Source of the DNA: Proteus vulgaris
Lineage (GTDB): Bacteria > Pseudomonadota > Gammaproteobacteria > Enterobacterales > Enterobacteriaceae
Assembly: GCF_016239305.1 (NCBI RefSeq)
Contig: NZ_JAEHOQ010000026.1
Span: 1-54,068, forward strand
Reading direction: 5' to 3'
DNA: 54,068 nt
Numbering within the stretch: the first letter of the stretch is position 1; each line of letters starts with the position of its first letter. The translations under genes were made by a program, and so were the position numbers. Below are positions 1 to 10,500 of this stretch, in pieces. The notes under the pieces were generated by a model. That model was not told where the DNA came from. It saw only the letters and a list, made by a program, of their open reading frames with translations, and did no database searches.

Positions 1-628
1 TTAAGTGGTAATACATGTATTTACATTACACTTTCATTATATTGAAATAAACTCTCAATAACCTTACTTTTAATCATGATTAATTATTTAACAATAAAAA
101 CACGATATCTTTACTTTTATAAACCTTATTTTATTCATTAAAATGAAATAATAATTCATGGAATTTTTATTTCACAACACAACATTAATAAACTTACAAA
201 TAACAAATGAAAAGGTATTAACTTTAAATTTCTTCATTTACTAGAACTTCCTCTCATTATTTACCTTCTCTTAATAAAAAATAAAATTTTATTAATTAAC
301 ACGGAAAAATTGATGTTAACTTAAATAGATAAAAAAATAACATAATAGATTATAACCATAAAAATCAATGTTATGAATAACATCTAATTGAATCATTTGT
401 TTAATTAATACTACCAGCAATATAAGTCATTTTAGTTATGTCGATATTTTATATCAAAAGAGCTAAAAATTTATCTTTATTTCATTGATTTTTAATTTTT
501 TTTCATATTGAGAGTGGCTGATGTTTATTATTTTCAAATTAAAGATAATATAAAAACATTATTTATTATCTTATTATATTTAAGCCATATTATTTATATT
601 TGAATTAATACCTTTATATTGAGGTAAA
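1..628. promoter_or_regulatory. AT-rich upstream region of hpmBA
   Basis: There is no convincing ORF here. The stretch is extremely AT-rich with many A and T tracts, as expected of DNA bound by H-NS or Lrp. From the literature on P. mirabilis, hpmBA is transcribed from a single sigma-70 promoter upstream of hpmB, and its rise in swarm cells needs a segment with Lrp-binding motifs. Several TATAAT-like hexamers lie around 544-600, but I cannot choose one promoter with confidence. The hpmB ribosome binding site GAGG is at 621-624. Confidence 0.5.
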
Positions 629-2314
629 ATGAGAAAAAAAGTTATTTTATTAACACTATTAAGTGGATTTTCAACCAGTGGATTAACAGCAAATGACGCC
701 GGTTATTTAGGCTCGATGGGAGAATCGCGGCGCGCATTACAAGATAGCCAACGTGAAATAAATCAACTTATTGAACAAAATCGCTATCAACAACTTCAAC
801 AAAATGCATTAGAGGTTTCACCTACCCCCACACTTATTACTGAATCAGAACATTGTTTACCTATTAATGGTGTTTATATTCAAGGAATTACTTTACTTAA
901 TGAAAAAGATCTTGATTCATTAACACCACTACCAGAGCAATGTATAAAAAGTGCTGACGTTAATCAATTAGTCAAAGAGTTAACTCAACGCTATCTTCAA
1001 CATGGTTATATCACAGCTAGGATCCAATTTTTACGCCCTAATGAAGAACAACAGCTTGGGTTATATGTTATTGAAGGCTTTATTGAAAAAATACGGGGTG
1101 GTGACCGAGGTGTTAACACAGCTTTACTTTTTCCTCATGTTGAAGGAGAACCGCTAAAGCTGTCAAAGCTTGATCAGGGACTTGATCAAGCGAACCGTTT
1201 ACAATCTAATAAAGTCAAACTGGATATATTGCCGGGTACGCAATTAGGTGGCTCTATTATTCAGCTTACCAATCAGCGCCAAGCGCCTTGGCACTTGAAT
1301 ATTTCAAGTGATAACTATGGGCAAAAAAACTCAGGACGCTGGTTAGCTCGAACAAATGCAAGCTTAGACAGTCCCTTGGGGCTATCCGATTTTATCAGCT
1401 TAAATGCTAGCATCACCACAGATAATCCAAATACACGTTTTAATCGTGCTTACACTCTACTCTATTCTTTACCTTATGGTGCATTGACATTAAGTACTTT
1501 TGGTAGCTATTCGGAGTACGAATTTCATCAAACATTACAAACACGTACCGTACATTTATCCGGCAATACCACACAGGTGGGTTTAAGGGGGGATTACGCT
1601 TTTTATCGTAGTCAAAAACAGATAGATACCTTAAACATGCAGGTAACACATAAACGGATACGTAACTATTTCAGCCAAATCCGCTTAGATCTAAGTAGCC
1701 CAGCACTCACTACCATAGAGCTAGGCATCAACCATTTACACATTATTCCCAACGGTGTTGTGAATGTTAATTTAAGCGCAGAAAAAGCCATTGGTTGGTT
1801 TGGTGCAGACGGTTCACCTCATGTTGCTAATGGTGGTGGTAATGACTATCGCTTTACAAAAGTTAAACTTTTTGCCAATTGGCAACATCGCTTTTCACTA
1901 TCGAATTCTACATTTTTATTCAATAGCGCTTTCATTGGTCAATATAGTCCTGACACCCTACCAGGGGTTGAATGGCTCAGTTTGACCGATAAAAATGCGA
2001 TCCGCGGTTTTGATCAAAGCACACTTTCTGGTGATAACGGAGGGTATTTACGTAATACCCTTTCTTATCCTTATCGAATAAATACTTTTTCAATCACCCC
2101 TCGAATTGGCCTAGATGCAGGTCGTGTTCAACAACATGGCAACTATGAAGGATGGCGTAGTGGCTATGGGCTAAGTTCTGGCTTAAATCTTCAATATCAA
2201 AAAGCACAATTCGATATCGAAGTGGCTAAGGGGCATTTGCTTTACAACCAAACGAATTCCAATAAAACCAAAGACCCTACTCAAGTGTTAGTTAGATTTT
2301 CATATTTATTTTGA
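629..2314 (+). CDS. hpmB: HpmB, two-partner secretion outer-membrane transporter and activator of HpmA
   Basis: TpsB (Omp85/FhaC/ShlB family) pore that secretes the HpmA haemolysin across the outer membrane and activates it (type Vb secretion). The first 20 or so residues form a signal peptide ending near GLTA. A short helix-forming, Gln-rich region follows, then POTRA-type sequence from about residue 75 to 225, and a C-terminal beta-barrel ending in Phe (SYLF). The conserved barrel-loop motif is seen as AIRGFDQ near residue 460. Its 561 residues match the ShlB/HpmB size. The start is set by GAGG 4 bases upstream. hpmA begins 33 bases after the stop, so the two genes form one operon. The gene is intact. 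Confidence 0.95.
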   Translation: MRKKVILLTLLSGFSTSGLTANDAGYLGSMGESRRALQDSQREINQLIEQNRYQQLQQNALEVSPTPTLITESEHCLPINGVYIQGITLLNEKDLDSLTPLPEQCIKSADVNQLVKELTQRYLQHGYITARIQFLRPNEEQQLGLYVIEGFIEKIRGGDRGVNTALLFPHVEGEPLKLSKLDQGLDQANRLQSNKVKLDILPGTQLGGSIIQLTNQRQAPWHLNISSDNYGQKNSGRWLARTNASLDSPLGLSDFISLNASITTDNPNTRFNRAYTLLYSLPYGALTLSTFGSYSEYEFHQTLQTRTVHLSGNTTQVGLRGDYAFYRSQKQIDTLNMQVTHKRIRNYFSQIRLDLSSPALTTIELGINHLHIIPNGVVNVNLSAEKAIGWFGADGSPHVANGGGNDYRFTKVKLFANWQHRFSLSNSTFLFNSAFIGQYSPDTLPGVEWLSLTDKNAIRGFDQSTLSGDNGGYLRNTLSYPYRINTFSITPRIGLDAGRVQQHGNYEGWRSGYGLSSGLNLQYQKAQFDIEVAKGHLLYNQTNSNKTKDPTQVLVRFSYLF

Positions 2315-2347
2315 TCCACATTCATAGCAATAAACGGAGAAAACTCT

Positions 2348-5300
2348 ATGAACTCAAAAAATTTTAAGCTCTCTCCTTCGGGTAGGCTTGCTGCATCTTT
2401 AGCGATTATTTTCGTATCACTAAATGCATATGCTGGCGGTATTGTTCCTGATTCGGGCAATCAAGGACCAAATGTTTCATCAGTCAATGGTGGCACTCAA
2501 GTCATTAATATCGTTACACCAAATAGTGAAGGTATTTCTCACAACCAATATCAAGATTTTAATGTAGGCAAACCTGGGGCAGTATTTAACAATGCTTTAG
2601 AAGCTGGGCAATCACAACTTGCAGGGCAATTAAATGCCAACAGTAATTTAAATGGGCAAGCTGCTTCTTTAATTTTAAATGAGGTTGTTAGCCGTAACCC
2701 ATCATTCTTATTAGGTCAGCAAGAAGTCTTTGGTATTGCTGCGGAATATGTTTTGTCTAACCCAAATGGGATCACTTGTGATGGTTGTGGTTTTATCAAT
2801 ACAAGCCGTTCTTCTTTAGTCGTGGGTAATCCACTGTTTGAAAACGGTGAGTTAAAAGGATATAGCACACTTAACAATACCAATTTACTTTCTATTGGTA
2901 AAAACGGTTTATATGCTCCAGGCCTTTTAGATTTAATTGCACCACGTATTGATAGTAAAGGTAAAATAACTGCTGCTGAAATTTCAGCATTAACAGGACA
3001 AAATACCTTCTCTCAACGTTTTGATATTCTTTCATCACAAAAACCAACTTCTGCATTAGATAGCTATTTCTTCGGAAGCATGCAATCTGGTCGTATTCGT
3101 ATTATTAATACCGCAGAAGGAAGTGGTGTTAAGTTAACAGGTAAATTCGTTTCTGATAATGAATTAAGCGTAAAAGCTGATAATATTCAAACGGATAGTC
3201 AGGTTCGTTACGATAGTTTTGACAAAGATGGCAGTGAAAACTACCAAAATTACCGCGGTGGTATCGCGGTTAATAACAGTGGTTCAAGCCAAACTCTAAC
3301 AAAAACAGAGTTAAAAGGTAAAAACATCACATTAATTGCTGATAATAAAAACCAAATCAAAGCCTCTGATTTAATGGGTGATGATATTTTATTACAAGGC
3401 GCTCATTTAACTGTTGATGGCAAGCAACTACAACAAAAAGAGACTGATACGGACAATCGCTGGTTCTATTCTTGGCAGTATGATGTCACTAAAGAAAAAG
3501 AGCTGGTGCAACAAGTTGGTAGCCATATTGATGCCAAAAACAGTGCCACACTAACAGCAACTCAAGGTGATGTAACACTTGAAGGTGCAAAAATTAATGC
3601 GGGTAATACTCTGGCAATTAATGCCAATAAAGATATCAATATCAATGGCTTAATTGAAAAAGAAAATCGCAGTGAAAATGGCTATAAACGTAACCATACT
3701 TCTCGTCTAGAGACAGGTAGTTGGAGCAATAGCCATCAAACAGAAACATTAAAAGCCAGTGAACTGACCGCAGGTAAAACTCTGGGTTTAAATGCTGAAG
3801 GTTCAGTTACCGCTCAAGGTGCAAAATTACATTCTAATGAGAATGTTGTTGTTAACGCTAAAGAGAACATCAATCTTAATGTTCAAAATACCAACAATGA
3901 TAAAACAGTAACCGACAATCATGTTGTTTGGGGGGGGATCGGTGGCGGTAATAATAAGAATAATAACAACAAACAAGAAGTCAGCCATTCAACACAATTA
4001 ACTGCGGATGGCCAACTGTTACTTGCAGCAGATAACAGTGTCAAAATCACTGGTAGCCAAGTTAAAGGCAATCAAGGGGCTTTTGTTAAAACAACCCAAG
4101 GTGATGTCGTTATTGATAATGCGATTAGTGAAACCATCACTAAAACAGATGAACGTACAGGTACTGCATTTAACATTACTAAAAACTCCCACAAGAATGA
4201 AACTAACCAACAATTTTCAACTGGTAGCGAATTAGTTTCTGATGCAGAATTAACTGTGGTCAGTGGTAAAGATGTCAATGTCATCGGTAGCTTAATTAAA
4301 AGTGCTGATGAGTTAGGCATTGAATCTTTAGGTGATATCAACGTTAGATCTGCACAGCAAACCACGAAAATCAATGATGAAAAAACATCATTAGAGATCA
4401 CCGGTCATGCTAAAGAAGTTGAAGACAAGCAATATAGCGCAGGTTTTCATATCACTCATACATCCAACAAAAACAACAGCACTGAAACTGAACAAGTCGG
4501 CTCTACTCTCAGTGGTGGCAGTGTTAAAGTTCAAGCGGATAAAGATGTCACTTTTGCTGGCTCTGATTTAAAAACAACAGCAGGTAATGCCACTGTTTCT
4601 GGTGACAATGTTGCCTTTGTTTCAACAGAAAACAAAAAAGAGACTGACAGTACAGATAGAACTATTTCAGGTGGCTTTAGCTATACCGGTGGTGTTGATA
4701 AAATCGGTAGTAAAGCTGATTTCCAATATGACAAACAGCATACAACAACCGAGATCACCAAAAATAAAGGTAGCGAAACTCAAGTTGCGGGTGATTTGAC
4801 TATCACTGCAAATAATGATGTAACACACCAAGGTGCATCACACAAAGTTGATGGTGCTTATAAAGAATCGGGTGAAAATATTAATCACCTTGCCGCCAAT
4901 GATAGTGCAACATCTAAAACAGATACTTTAAATGTGGGTATCGATGTGGGTGTTAATCTTGATTATAGTGGTGTTACTAAACCAATTAAGAAAGCCGTTG
5001 AAGATGGTGTTGATGCGACTAATCCAAACAGCAACAAAGGCATTGATAAAAAAATCACCTTTAAAGATGCCATTAGTAACCTTACTAACTTAAGTAGCTT
5101 AGAAACACCTAACGTGGGCGTTGAAGTTGGTGTGAAAGGTGGTGGAAGCCAGAAATCACAAAACGATACCCAAGCTATTTCAACATCTATTACTGCCGGT
5201 AAAATTAATACTGACAGCAATAACACCTTACATGACCAAGGAACTCATTATCAATCAACCCAAGGTGATGTTGCACTAACTGCTAACACTCATACTAGTG

Positions 5301-7081
5301 AAGCAGCGCAAAATAAACACCAAGAGTCCTTCCATGAAACAACGGGAGGTGGTCAAGTTGGTGTCAGTACCAAAACAGGCACTGACATTACCGTAGCAAT
5401 TAAAGGTGAAGGTAAAACCACTGACACTAATTTAACGACAACAAAAGCCGAAAGTAGCCAATTTAACTCAGCAGGTAATATCAATATTAATGTACGCGAA
5501 GATGCACATTATGAAGGTGCTAAGTTTGATGCTGAAAATGGTAAAGCTGTCATTAACGCTGAGGGCGACTTAACGCTTGCGCAAGCAACAGATACCCATA
5601 CTGAAAGCCAACACACTGTGAATGGTAGTGCAAACTTAAAAGTAGGTACAACACCAGACAGTAAAGATTATGGCGGTGGTTTTAAAGCCGGTGGTGAAAA
5701 TCATCAAAAAGATCAAACAATGGCACAAGCGGGATCTGTCAATGGCTCACAAGGTATCGAGCTAAATTCAGACCACAATCTGACGTTACAAGGTACACAT
5801 GTTACCAGTGAAAACGATGTTGCTTTAACCGCAACTAATAAAGTTGATTTCCAAGCAACTGAATCTCAACGTACTGAAACAGGTAAAAATTTATCAGGTG
5901 GATTACAAGCAGGATTTGGCCAAAAAACGGGAGAGAAATCATCTTCTATCAATGGCTTAGGTGGCGCTGAATTTGCTATTGGTAAGCAAGATGAAAAAAC
6001 AGTCTCGCGTGAAGGTGGCACAATCGCTAACCAAGGTAATTTAACCATTAATGGTAGTTCAGTTAATCTTCAAGGTACTAAAGTTAATAGCAAAGATACG
6101 CAATTAACGTCTCAATCTGGAGATACTACGCTGACATCAGCACAATCAACTGATTACAAAAACAATTGGGGTACTGATATTTCTTTAAATGGCAAACAAA
6201 CCAATACCACGCCAAAAGAAGTGACTGAAGAGAACCCAGCAACCTCTATTCATAATATTGGTGGTAAAGTTTTAGTAAACGTTGAAGATCAACAAAAATC
6301 TACTCACCAAAATGCCTCAGTAGAAACAGGCACATTAACTGTAAATAGTGATAAAAACCTTGCTCTTTCTGGTGCAAATGTCTCTGCAGATAATGTAACG
6401 GGCAATATTGGTGGTGACTTTACAGTGACCAGCCAAAAAGATAGCGATCGTCATGTTAATGTTGATGTAAATGTCGGTTACAACCACAACAATGATCCTA
6501 AATCTAGCCAAGTTGATAAAACAGCAAAAGCGGGTGGATCATTGTTAGAAAATACGATCAAAGAGACTATTGATTCAGGAATTAAATCTACAACAGATGT
6601 TATTTCTGATAAATACAATTCTCTTTCTTCCACTATTGCAGATAAAACCGGCATCAGTGGTGAGACAAAAGCAAAAATTGATAAAGGTGTTGGCACAATA
6701 GGTAACGGTATCAAAAATATCGTTACTGGTGCGGAGGGTCATACCGCTAATGCCGATATCAAAGTCTCTCATATTGATAATGATGCTGTAGCCCAAGCCT
6801 CAACCTTAACAAGCAAAAATGACATTTCATTAAATGTAAGTGGCACAACTAAACTTACAGGTGCAGAAGTGAAAAGCGAGCAAGGACAGGTTGATTTAGG
6901 CGGTAGTAACGTTCAATTAAATAATATTGAAGGCCATCATTATGAAGCGGGTACAGATCTTGATCTAAAATCATCAGCCGTTGATTTAGTGAAACAACTT
7001 GCAGGGGGTGATTTATCATTAAAATCACCCGTTAAAGCTAATGAGACTGTAAACACAAAATCATCTATTTCTGAAAAGTAA
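2348..7081 (+). CDS. hpmA: HpmA, secreted calcium-independent haemolysin (TpsA)
   Basis: Pore-forming cytolysin of the ShlA/HpmA family, secreted by HpmB. The sequence shows a signal peptide of about 29 residues (cleavage after NAYA), then the TPS secretion domain (about 30-265) with NPNG at 138-141 and the disulphide pair Cys144 and Cys147 in ITCDGC. These are the only two cysteines I find in the 1577 residues. The rest is a long series of haemagglutinin-type repeats rich in Asn, Thr, Gly and Lys, as expected of a right-handed beta-helix. The length equals that of P. mirabilis HpmA. No VENN motif or variable toxin tip is seen, so this is a haemolysin rather than a contact-dependent inhibition protein. 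Many residues differ from the P. mirabilis protein as I remember it. Confidence 0.95.
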   Translation: MNSKNFKLSPSGRLAASLAIIFVSLNAYAGGIVPDSGNQGPNVSSVNGGTQVINIVTPNSEGISHNQYQDFNVGKPGAVFNNALEAGQSQLAGQLNANSNLNGQAASLILNEVVSRNPSFLLGQQEVFGIAAEYVLSNPNGITCDGCGFINTSRSSLVVGNPLFENGELKGYSTLNNTNLLSIGKNGLYAPGLLDLIAPRIDSKGKITAAEISALTGQNTFSQRFDILSSQKPTSALDSYFFGSMQSGRIRIINTAEGSGVKLTGKFVSDNELSVKADNIQTDSQVRYDSFDKDGSENYQNYRGGIAVNNSGSSQTLTKTELKGKNITLIADNKNQIKASDLMGDDILLQGAHLTVDGKQLQQKETDTDNRWFYSWQYDVTKEKELVQQVGSHIDAKNSATLTATQGDVTLEGAKINAGNTLAINANKDININGLIEKENRSENGYKRNHTSRLETGSWSNSHQTETLKASELTAGKTLGLNAEGSVTAQGAKLHSNENVVVNAKENINLNVQNTNNDKTVTDNHVVWGGIGGGNNKNNNNKQEVSHSTQLTADGQLLLAADNSVKITGSQVKGNQGAFVKTTQGDVVIDNAISETITKTDERTGTAFNITKNSHKNETNQQFSTGSELVSDAELTVVSGKDVNVIGSLIKSADELGIESLGDINVRSAQQTTKINDEKTSLEITGHAKEVEDKQYSAGFHITHTSNKNNSTETEQVGSTLSGGSVKVQADKDVTFAGSDLKTTAGNATVSGDNVAFVSTENKKETDSTDRTISGGFSYTGGVDKIGSKADFQYDKQHTTTEITKNKGSETQVAGDLTITANNDVTHQGASHKVDGAYKESGENINHLAANDSATSKTDTLNVGIDVGVNLDYSGVTKPIKKAVEDGVDATNPNSNKGIDKKITFKDAISNLTNLSSLETPNVGVEVGVKGGGSQKSQNDTQAISTSITAGKINTDSNNTLHDQGTHYQSTQGDVALTANTHTSEAAQNKHQESFHETTGGGQVGVSTKTGTDITVAIKGEGKTTDTNLTTTKAESSQFNSAGNININVREDAHYEGAKFDAENGKAVINAEGDLTLAQATDTHTESQHTVNGSANLKVGTTPDSKDYGGGFKAGGENHQKDQTMAQAGSVNGSQGIELNSDHNLTLQGTHVTSENDVALTATNKVDFQATESQRTETGKNLSGGLQAGFGQKTGEKSSSINGLGGAEFAIGKQDEKTVSREGGTIANQGNLTINGSSVNLQGTKVNSKDTQLTSQSGDTTLTSAQSTDYKNNWGTDISLNGKQTNTTPKEVTEENPATSIHNIGGKVLVNVEDQQKSTHQNASVETGTLTVNSDKNLALSGANVSADNVTGNIGGDFTVTSQKDSDRHVNVDVNVGYNHNNDPKSSQVDKTAKAGGSLLENTIKETIDSGIKSTTDVISDKYNSLSSTIADKTGISGETKAKIDKGVGTIGNGIKNIVTGAEGHTANADIKVSHIDNDAVAQASTLTSKNDISLNVSGTTKLTGAEVKSEQGQVDLGGSNVQLNNIEGHHYEAGTDLDLKSSAVDLVKQLAGGDLSLKSPVKANETVNTKSSISEK

Positions 7082-7124
7082 TAGATACCTGATAAAAAAG
7101 TAATGCCTATTCTTTTGTAAGCCA

Positions 7125-7155
7125 ACCTCGCTTATTATAATAAGCGAGGTTTTTA
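7125..7155 (+). terminator. Rho-independent terminator of hpmBA
   Basis: A perfect inverted repeat, ACCTCGCTTATTA and its complement at 7125-7150, is followed by a run of T. It lies 44 bases after the hpmA stop. Confidence 0.9.
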
Positions 7156-7291
7156 TCTCTCCGCATTTTAGTCCTCTCTTCCCTCATAAATTTACATTTT
7201 CTAATATTCCAAAAGCCTTTAAAAAAATAATCCTTTGAATTAAAAGTAAAAAATCACCTAAAGCTGTAAAAAACAAATTAACATACAACCC

Positions 7292-7322
7292 TTGACCTTC
7301 CCCTAATGGTAAAGCCTAAGCT
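7292..7322 (+). promoter_or_regulatory. copA promoter with CueR-type 19-bp spacer
   Basis: The -35 box TTGACC (7292-7297) and the -10 box TAAGCT (7317-7322) are 19 bp apart. That over-long spacer is the hallmark of promoters activated by MerR-family regulators. The spacer begins with CCTTCC and has an imperfect dyad ending in GGTAAAG, resembling the CueR site of E. coli copA. The regulator gene cueR lies just downstream of copA. Confidence 0.8.
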
Positions 7323-7355
7323 TTATTTCATACCATATTTAGGAGGGGAATTTTA

Positions 7356-9845
7356 ATGAATACGAAAACAACGTTATCCTCTGCCAATCGGCTGAGCTTA
7401 CCTGTGGAAGGCATGACATGTGCTTCATGTGTTGGCCGTGTTGAACGAGCATTAAAAGCGGTACCTGAAATACAAGATGCCGTTGTGAATTTAGCCACTG
7501 AACGTGCTGATATTACATTTGCTCACACGCCAAATCCTATCATTGCCGTTACTGCCATTGAACATTCTGGTTATAAAGTATCAGAGGAAATTACCGAATT
7601 AGCTATTGAAGAAATGACTTGCGCTTCTTGTGTTGGCCGTGTTGAAAAAGCATTAGCAGAAGTTCCTGGTGTATTAGAAGCCACCGTTAATCTTGCCACA
7701 GAGCGTGCTCGTGTACGTCATTTATCAGGTGTCGTATCTATCGCTGATTTAGAAGTCGCTGTTGTACATGCTGGATATAAACCACGTCGTTTATCAGATA
7801 ATCGAGCTAATATTCGCGACATCAGTGAGGAGCGTCGCCAAAAAGAAGAGCGCTCATTACGTCGTGCATTACTTATTGCCACAATATTCACTCTACCCGT
7901 TTTTGTCATTGAAATGGGATCGCATTTTATTCCTGGTGTACATGGTTGGGTGACACAAACACTTGGGCAACAATTAAATTGGTATATTCAATTTATCCTT
8001 GCCACCATTGTTATGTTTGGCCCCGGATTACGTTTTTTCCAAAAAGGAATACCTGCATTATTGCGTGGCGCTCCAGATATGAATTCATTGGTATCTGTCG
8101 GTACAGTTGCCGCTTACGGATATTCAGTGGTATCAACCTTCATTCCTCAAGTTTTACCCGCTGGTACAGCAAATATCTATTTTGAAGCTGCCGTAGTCAT
8201 TGTGACCTTAATCTTATTAGGTCGTACACTTGAGGCTAAAGCAAAGGGAAATACTTCCCAAGCAATTAAACGCTTAGTAGGCCTACAAGCAAAAACAGCG
8301 CGTGTATCTCGTAACAATGAAACCTTAGAGATTCCACTCGATCAGGTTGTAATGGGAGATATCGTTTTTGTTCGCCCCGGAGAAAAAATACCCGTTGATG
8401 GTGAAATTGTTGAGGGTAATTCTTACGTTGATGAAAGCATGATAACCGGTGAGCCCATTCCTGTATCGAAAGAAATGGGCTCTGACGTTGTTGGTGGCAC
8501 GATTAATAAAACAGGTGCTTTTAGTTTTAAAGTAACCAAAGTTGGCTCAAATACTGTTTTGGCACAAATCATCCGCTTAGTGGAAGAAGCACAAGGTTCT
8601 AAACTTCCTATTCAAGCACTTGTTGATAAAGTCACTATGTGGTTTGTGCCTGCAGTGATGTTAGTTGCCACAATTACATTCTTTATTTGGTTAGCTTTTG
8701 GCCCAGAGCCTGCATTAACTTTCGCACTAATTAATGGCGTTGCTGTATTAATCATTGCCTGTCCATGTGCGATGGGTTTAGCAACCCCCACCTCCATTAT
8801 GGTTGGTACAGGTCGTGCGGCAGAACTAGGTATTCTTTTCCGTAAAGGTGAAGCCTTACAAGCCTTACGTGATGTCAATGTTGTCGCACTTGATAAAACA
8901 GGCACATTAACTAAAGGCAAACCTGAGTTGACAGATCTAATTCCAGCAGAAGGTTTTGAATATAACGAAGTCTTAAGCCTGGTCGCAGCAATTGAAACAT
9001 ACTCCGAACATCCGATAGCAGAAGCGATTGTAAATGCAGCTAAAGAAGCTGAGTTAATACTCGAAATAGTTGAAAACTTCGAAGCAGTACCCGGCTTTGG
9101 TGTCAGTGCAAAAGTGGGAGGAAGAACTGTATCTGTAGGGGCTGATCGCTTTATGAAACAACTTGGGTTAGATGTCAGTCACTTTATTTCATCAGCCCAA
9201 AAATTAGGTGAACAAGGTAAAAGCCCACTGTATACAGCGATTGACGGGCGCCTTGCTGCAATTATTGCCGTTGCCGATCCAATCAAAGAGACAACGCCAG
9301 AAGCAATTAAAGCCTTACATAACCTAGGCCTTAGAGTAGCAATGATCACGGGCGATAATAAAGCAACAGCAAAAGCGATTGCAAAACAGTTAGGTATTGA
9401 TGAGATAGCTGCTGAAGTGCTCCCTGATGGAAAAGTAGAAGCATTAAAACAATTTAGTCTTAAAGGTGCCAAAGTCGCTTTTGTTGGTGATGGTATCAAT
9501 GATGCTCCTGCTCTAGCACAAGCTGATGTTGGATTGGCGATTGGCACAGGAACCGATGTTGCCATTGAAGCTGCAGATGTGGTGCTAATGTCTGGTGATT
9601 TACGCGGCGTGGTTGATGCCATCGCCTTAAGCCAAGCAACTATTCGTAATATCAAACAGAATTTATTCTGGGCATTTGCCTATAATGCATTATTAATCCC
9701 AGTAGCAGCAGGCATGCTTTACCCTATTAATGGCATGCTACTTTCACCGATTATTGCGGCTGGTGCTATGGCTCTTTCCAGTGTATTTGTATTAGGTAAC
9801 GCGCTAAGACTGAAAAGCTTTCAAGCACCAATAAGAAATCATTAA
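7356..9845 (+). CDS. copA: CopA, Cu(I)-exporting P1B-type ATPase
   Basis: Inner-membrane ATPase that pumps Cu(I) from cytoplasm to periplasm. Two N-terminal heavy-metal domains carry TCASC with Cys22/Cys25 and Cys89/Cys92. Membrane segments follow, then the phosphatase motif TGEP, the intramembrane CPC metal site (ACPCAMG), the phosphorylation motif DKTGT, the P1B HP motif (SEHP), and MITGDN and GDGINDAP in the nucleotide and hinge regions. At 829 residues it is close to E. coli CopA (834). A strong RBS (AGGAGGGG) precedes the ATG. It is controlled by the CueR-type promoter upstream and followed by cueR on the same strand. Confidence 0.96.
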   Translation: MNTKTTLSSANRLSLPVEGMTCASCVGRVERALKAVPEIQDAVVNLATERADITFAHTPNPIIAVTAIEHSGYKVSEEITELAIEEMTCASCVGRVEKALAEVPGVLEATVNLATERARVRHLSGVVSIADLEVAVVHAGYKPRRLSDNRANIRDISEERRQKEERSLRRALLIATIFTLPVFVIEMGSHFIPGVHGWVTQTLGQQLNWYIQFILATIVMFGPGLRFFQKGIPALLRGAPDMNSLVSVGTVAAYGYSVVSTFIPQVLPAGTANIYFEAAVVIVTLILLGRTLEAKAKGNTSQAIKRLVGLQAKTARVSRNNETLEIPLDQVVMGDIVFVRPGEKIPVDGEIVEGNSYVDESMITGEPIPVSKEMGSDVVGGTINKTGAFSFKVTKVGSNTVLAQIIRLVEEAQGSKLPIQALVDKVTMWFVPAVMLVATITFFIWLAFGPEPALTFALINGVAVLIIACPCAMGLATPTSIMVGTGRAAELGILFRKGEALQALRDVNVVALDKTGTLTKGKPELTDLIPAEGFEYNEVLSLVAAIETYSEHPIAEAIVNAAKEAELILEIVENFEAVPGFGVSAKVGGRTVSVGADRFMKQLGLDVSHFISSAQKLGEQGKSPLYTAIDGRLAAIIAVADPIKETTPEAIKALHNLGLRVAMITGDNKATAKAIAKQLGIDEIAAEVLPDGKVEALKQFSLKGAKVAFVGDGINDAPALAQADVGLAIGTGTDVAIEAADVVLMSGDLRGVVDAIALSQATIRNIKQNLFWAFAYNALLIPVAAGMLYPINGMLLSPIIAAGAMALSSVFVLGNALRLKSFQAPIRNH

Positions 9846-9864
9846 TAGATAGATTACCTTTATG

Positions 9865-9887
9865 GCCGGACTCAATATGAGTCTGGC
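9865..9887 (+). other. Stem-loop between copA and cueR
   Basis: GCCGGACTC and GAGTCTGGC pair around a 5-base loop. No U-tract follows, so this is a hairpin that could stabilise or delimit the copA mRNA rather than a canonical terminator. A possible cueR -10 box, TATACT, lies at 9911-9916. Confidence 0.45.
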
Positions 9888-9954
9888 TCAATAATATAAA
9901 GCGACTATCCTATACTTATAAAAGCACGCTTCATTATCTAATAAGGAAAATATG

Positions 9955-10404
9955 ATGAATATTGGTCAAGCAGCGAAAAAGTCCGGTATTTCCAGCAAAA
10001 TGATCCGTTATTATGAGCAAATTGGTTTAATTCCTAAAGCTATTCGTACTGATGCGGGTTATCGAGATTACAGTGAAGCTGATGTGGCTTGCTTTCGTTT
10101 TATTCGCCATTCACGGGCACTTGGTTTTTCAACCGAACAAATATCAACGTTATTAGTTTTATGGAACAACAGAGAGCGAGCTAGTGCAGATGTGAAGTCC
10201 ATAGCCATTTCGCATATTGAAGAGCTTAATCGTAAAATAGCCGAACTTCAGCAGATGACACAAACACTAGAACATTTAGCAAAAGATTGCCAAGGTGACA
10301 ATAATCCAGATTGCCCGATTATTGCAGGATTAGCAGCGCCCAAAGTGGCTCCTGAAAAGAGCATAACCAAAAGCCCTCTCTCTCGCCTTCGTTCTTCGAT
10401 CTAA
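9955..10404 (+). CDS. cueR: CueR, MerR-family copper-responsive activator
   Basis: Transcription factor that senses Cu(I) and untwists 19-bp-spacer promoters such as that of copA. It has an N-terminal winged HTH (NIGQAAKKSGIS, then MIRYYEQIGLI), a coiled-coil dimerisation helix, and the metal-binding loop with Cys112 and Cys120 (CQGDNNPDC). Counted from the second of two adjacent ATGs (9955), the cysteines and Ser77 fall at the E. coli CueR positions, and the AAGGA site at 9943-9947 has better spacing, so I prefer this start over 9952. The protein has 149 residues, with a C-terminal tail longer than that of E. coli CueR (135). Confidence 0.93.
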   Translation: MNIGQAAKKSGISSKMIRYYEQIGLIPKAIRTDAGYRDYSEADVACFRFIRHSRALGFSTEQISTLLVLWNNRERASADVKSIAISHIEELNRKIAELQQMTQTLEHLAKDCQGDNNPDCPIIAGLAAPKVAPEKSITKSPLSRLRSSI

Positions 10405-10425
10405 TTTATTTTTATTCATTATAAA

Positions 10426-10457
10426 AAAACCCCGCTTATTACTAAGTGGGGTTTTCT
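10426..10457. terminator. Bidirectional terminator between cueR and secA
   Basis: AAAACCCCGCTTA pairs with TAAGTGGGGTTTT (10443-10455) around a 4-base loop, with T-runs on both strands. It sits between the convergent cueR and secA genes and can serve both. Confidence 0.85.
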
Positions 10458-10500
10458 TATTAAAAGTTCGACTAAATAGCTATTATCATCAATTCGTTAA

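Noticed and set aside
4072-4401. Several short frames inside hpmA on both strands
   Set aside because: They are by-products of the repetitive, low-stop composition of hpmA, without RBS or homology.
2348-7081. Contact-dependent growth inhibition toxin (CdiA type)
   Set aside because: No VENN motif, no distinct C-terminal toxin domain and no immunity gene after it; length and sequence fit HpmA.
9179-9655. 158-codon frame antisense to copA
   Set aside because: It mirrors the codon pattern of an intact, strongly conserved P-type ATPase; no RBS or homology.
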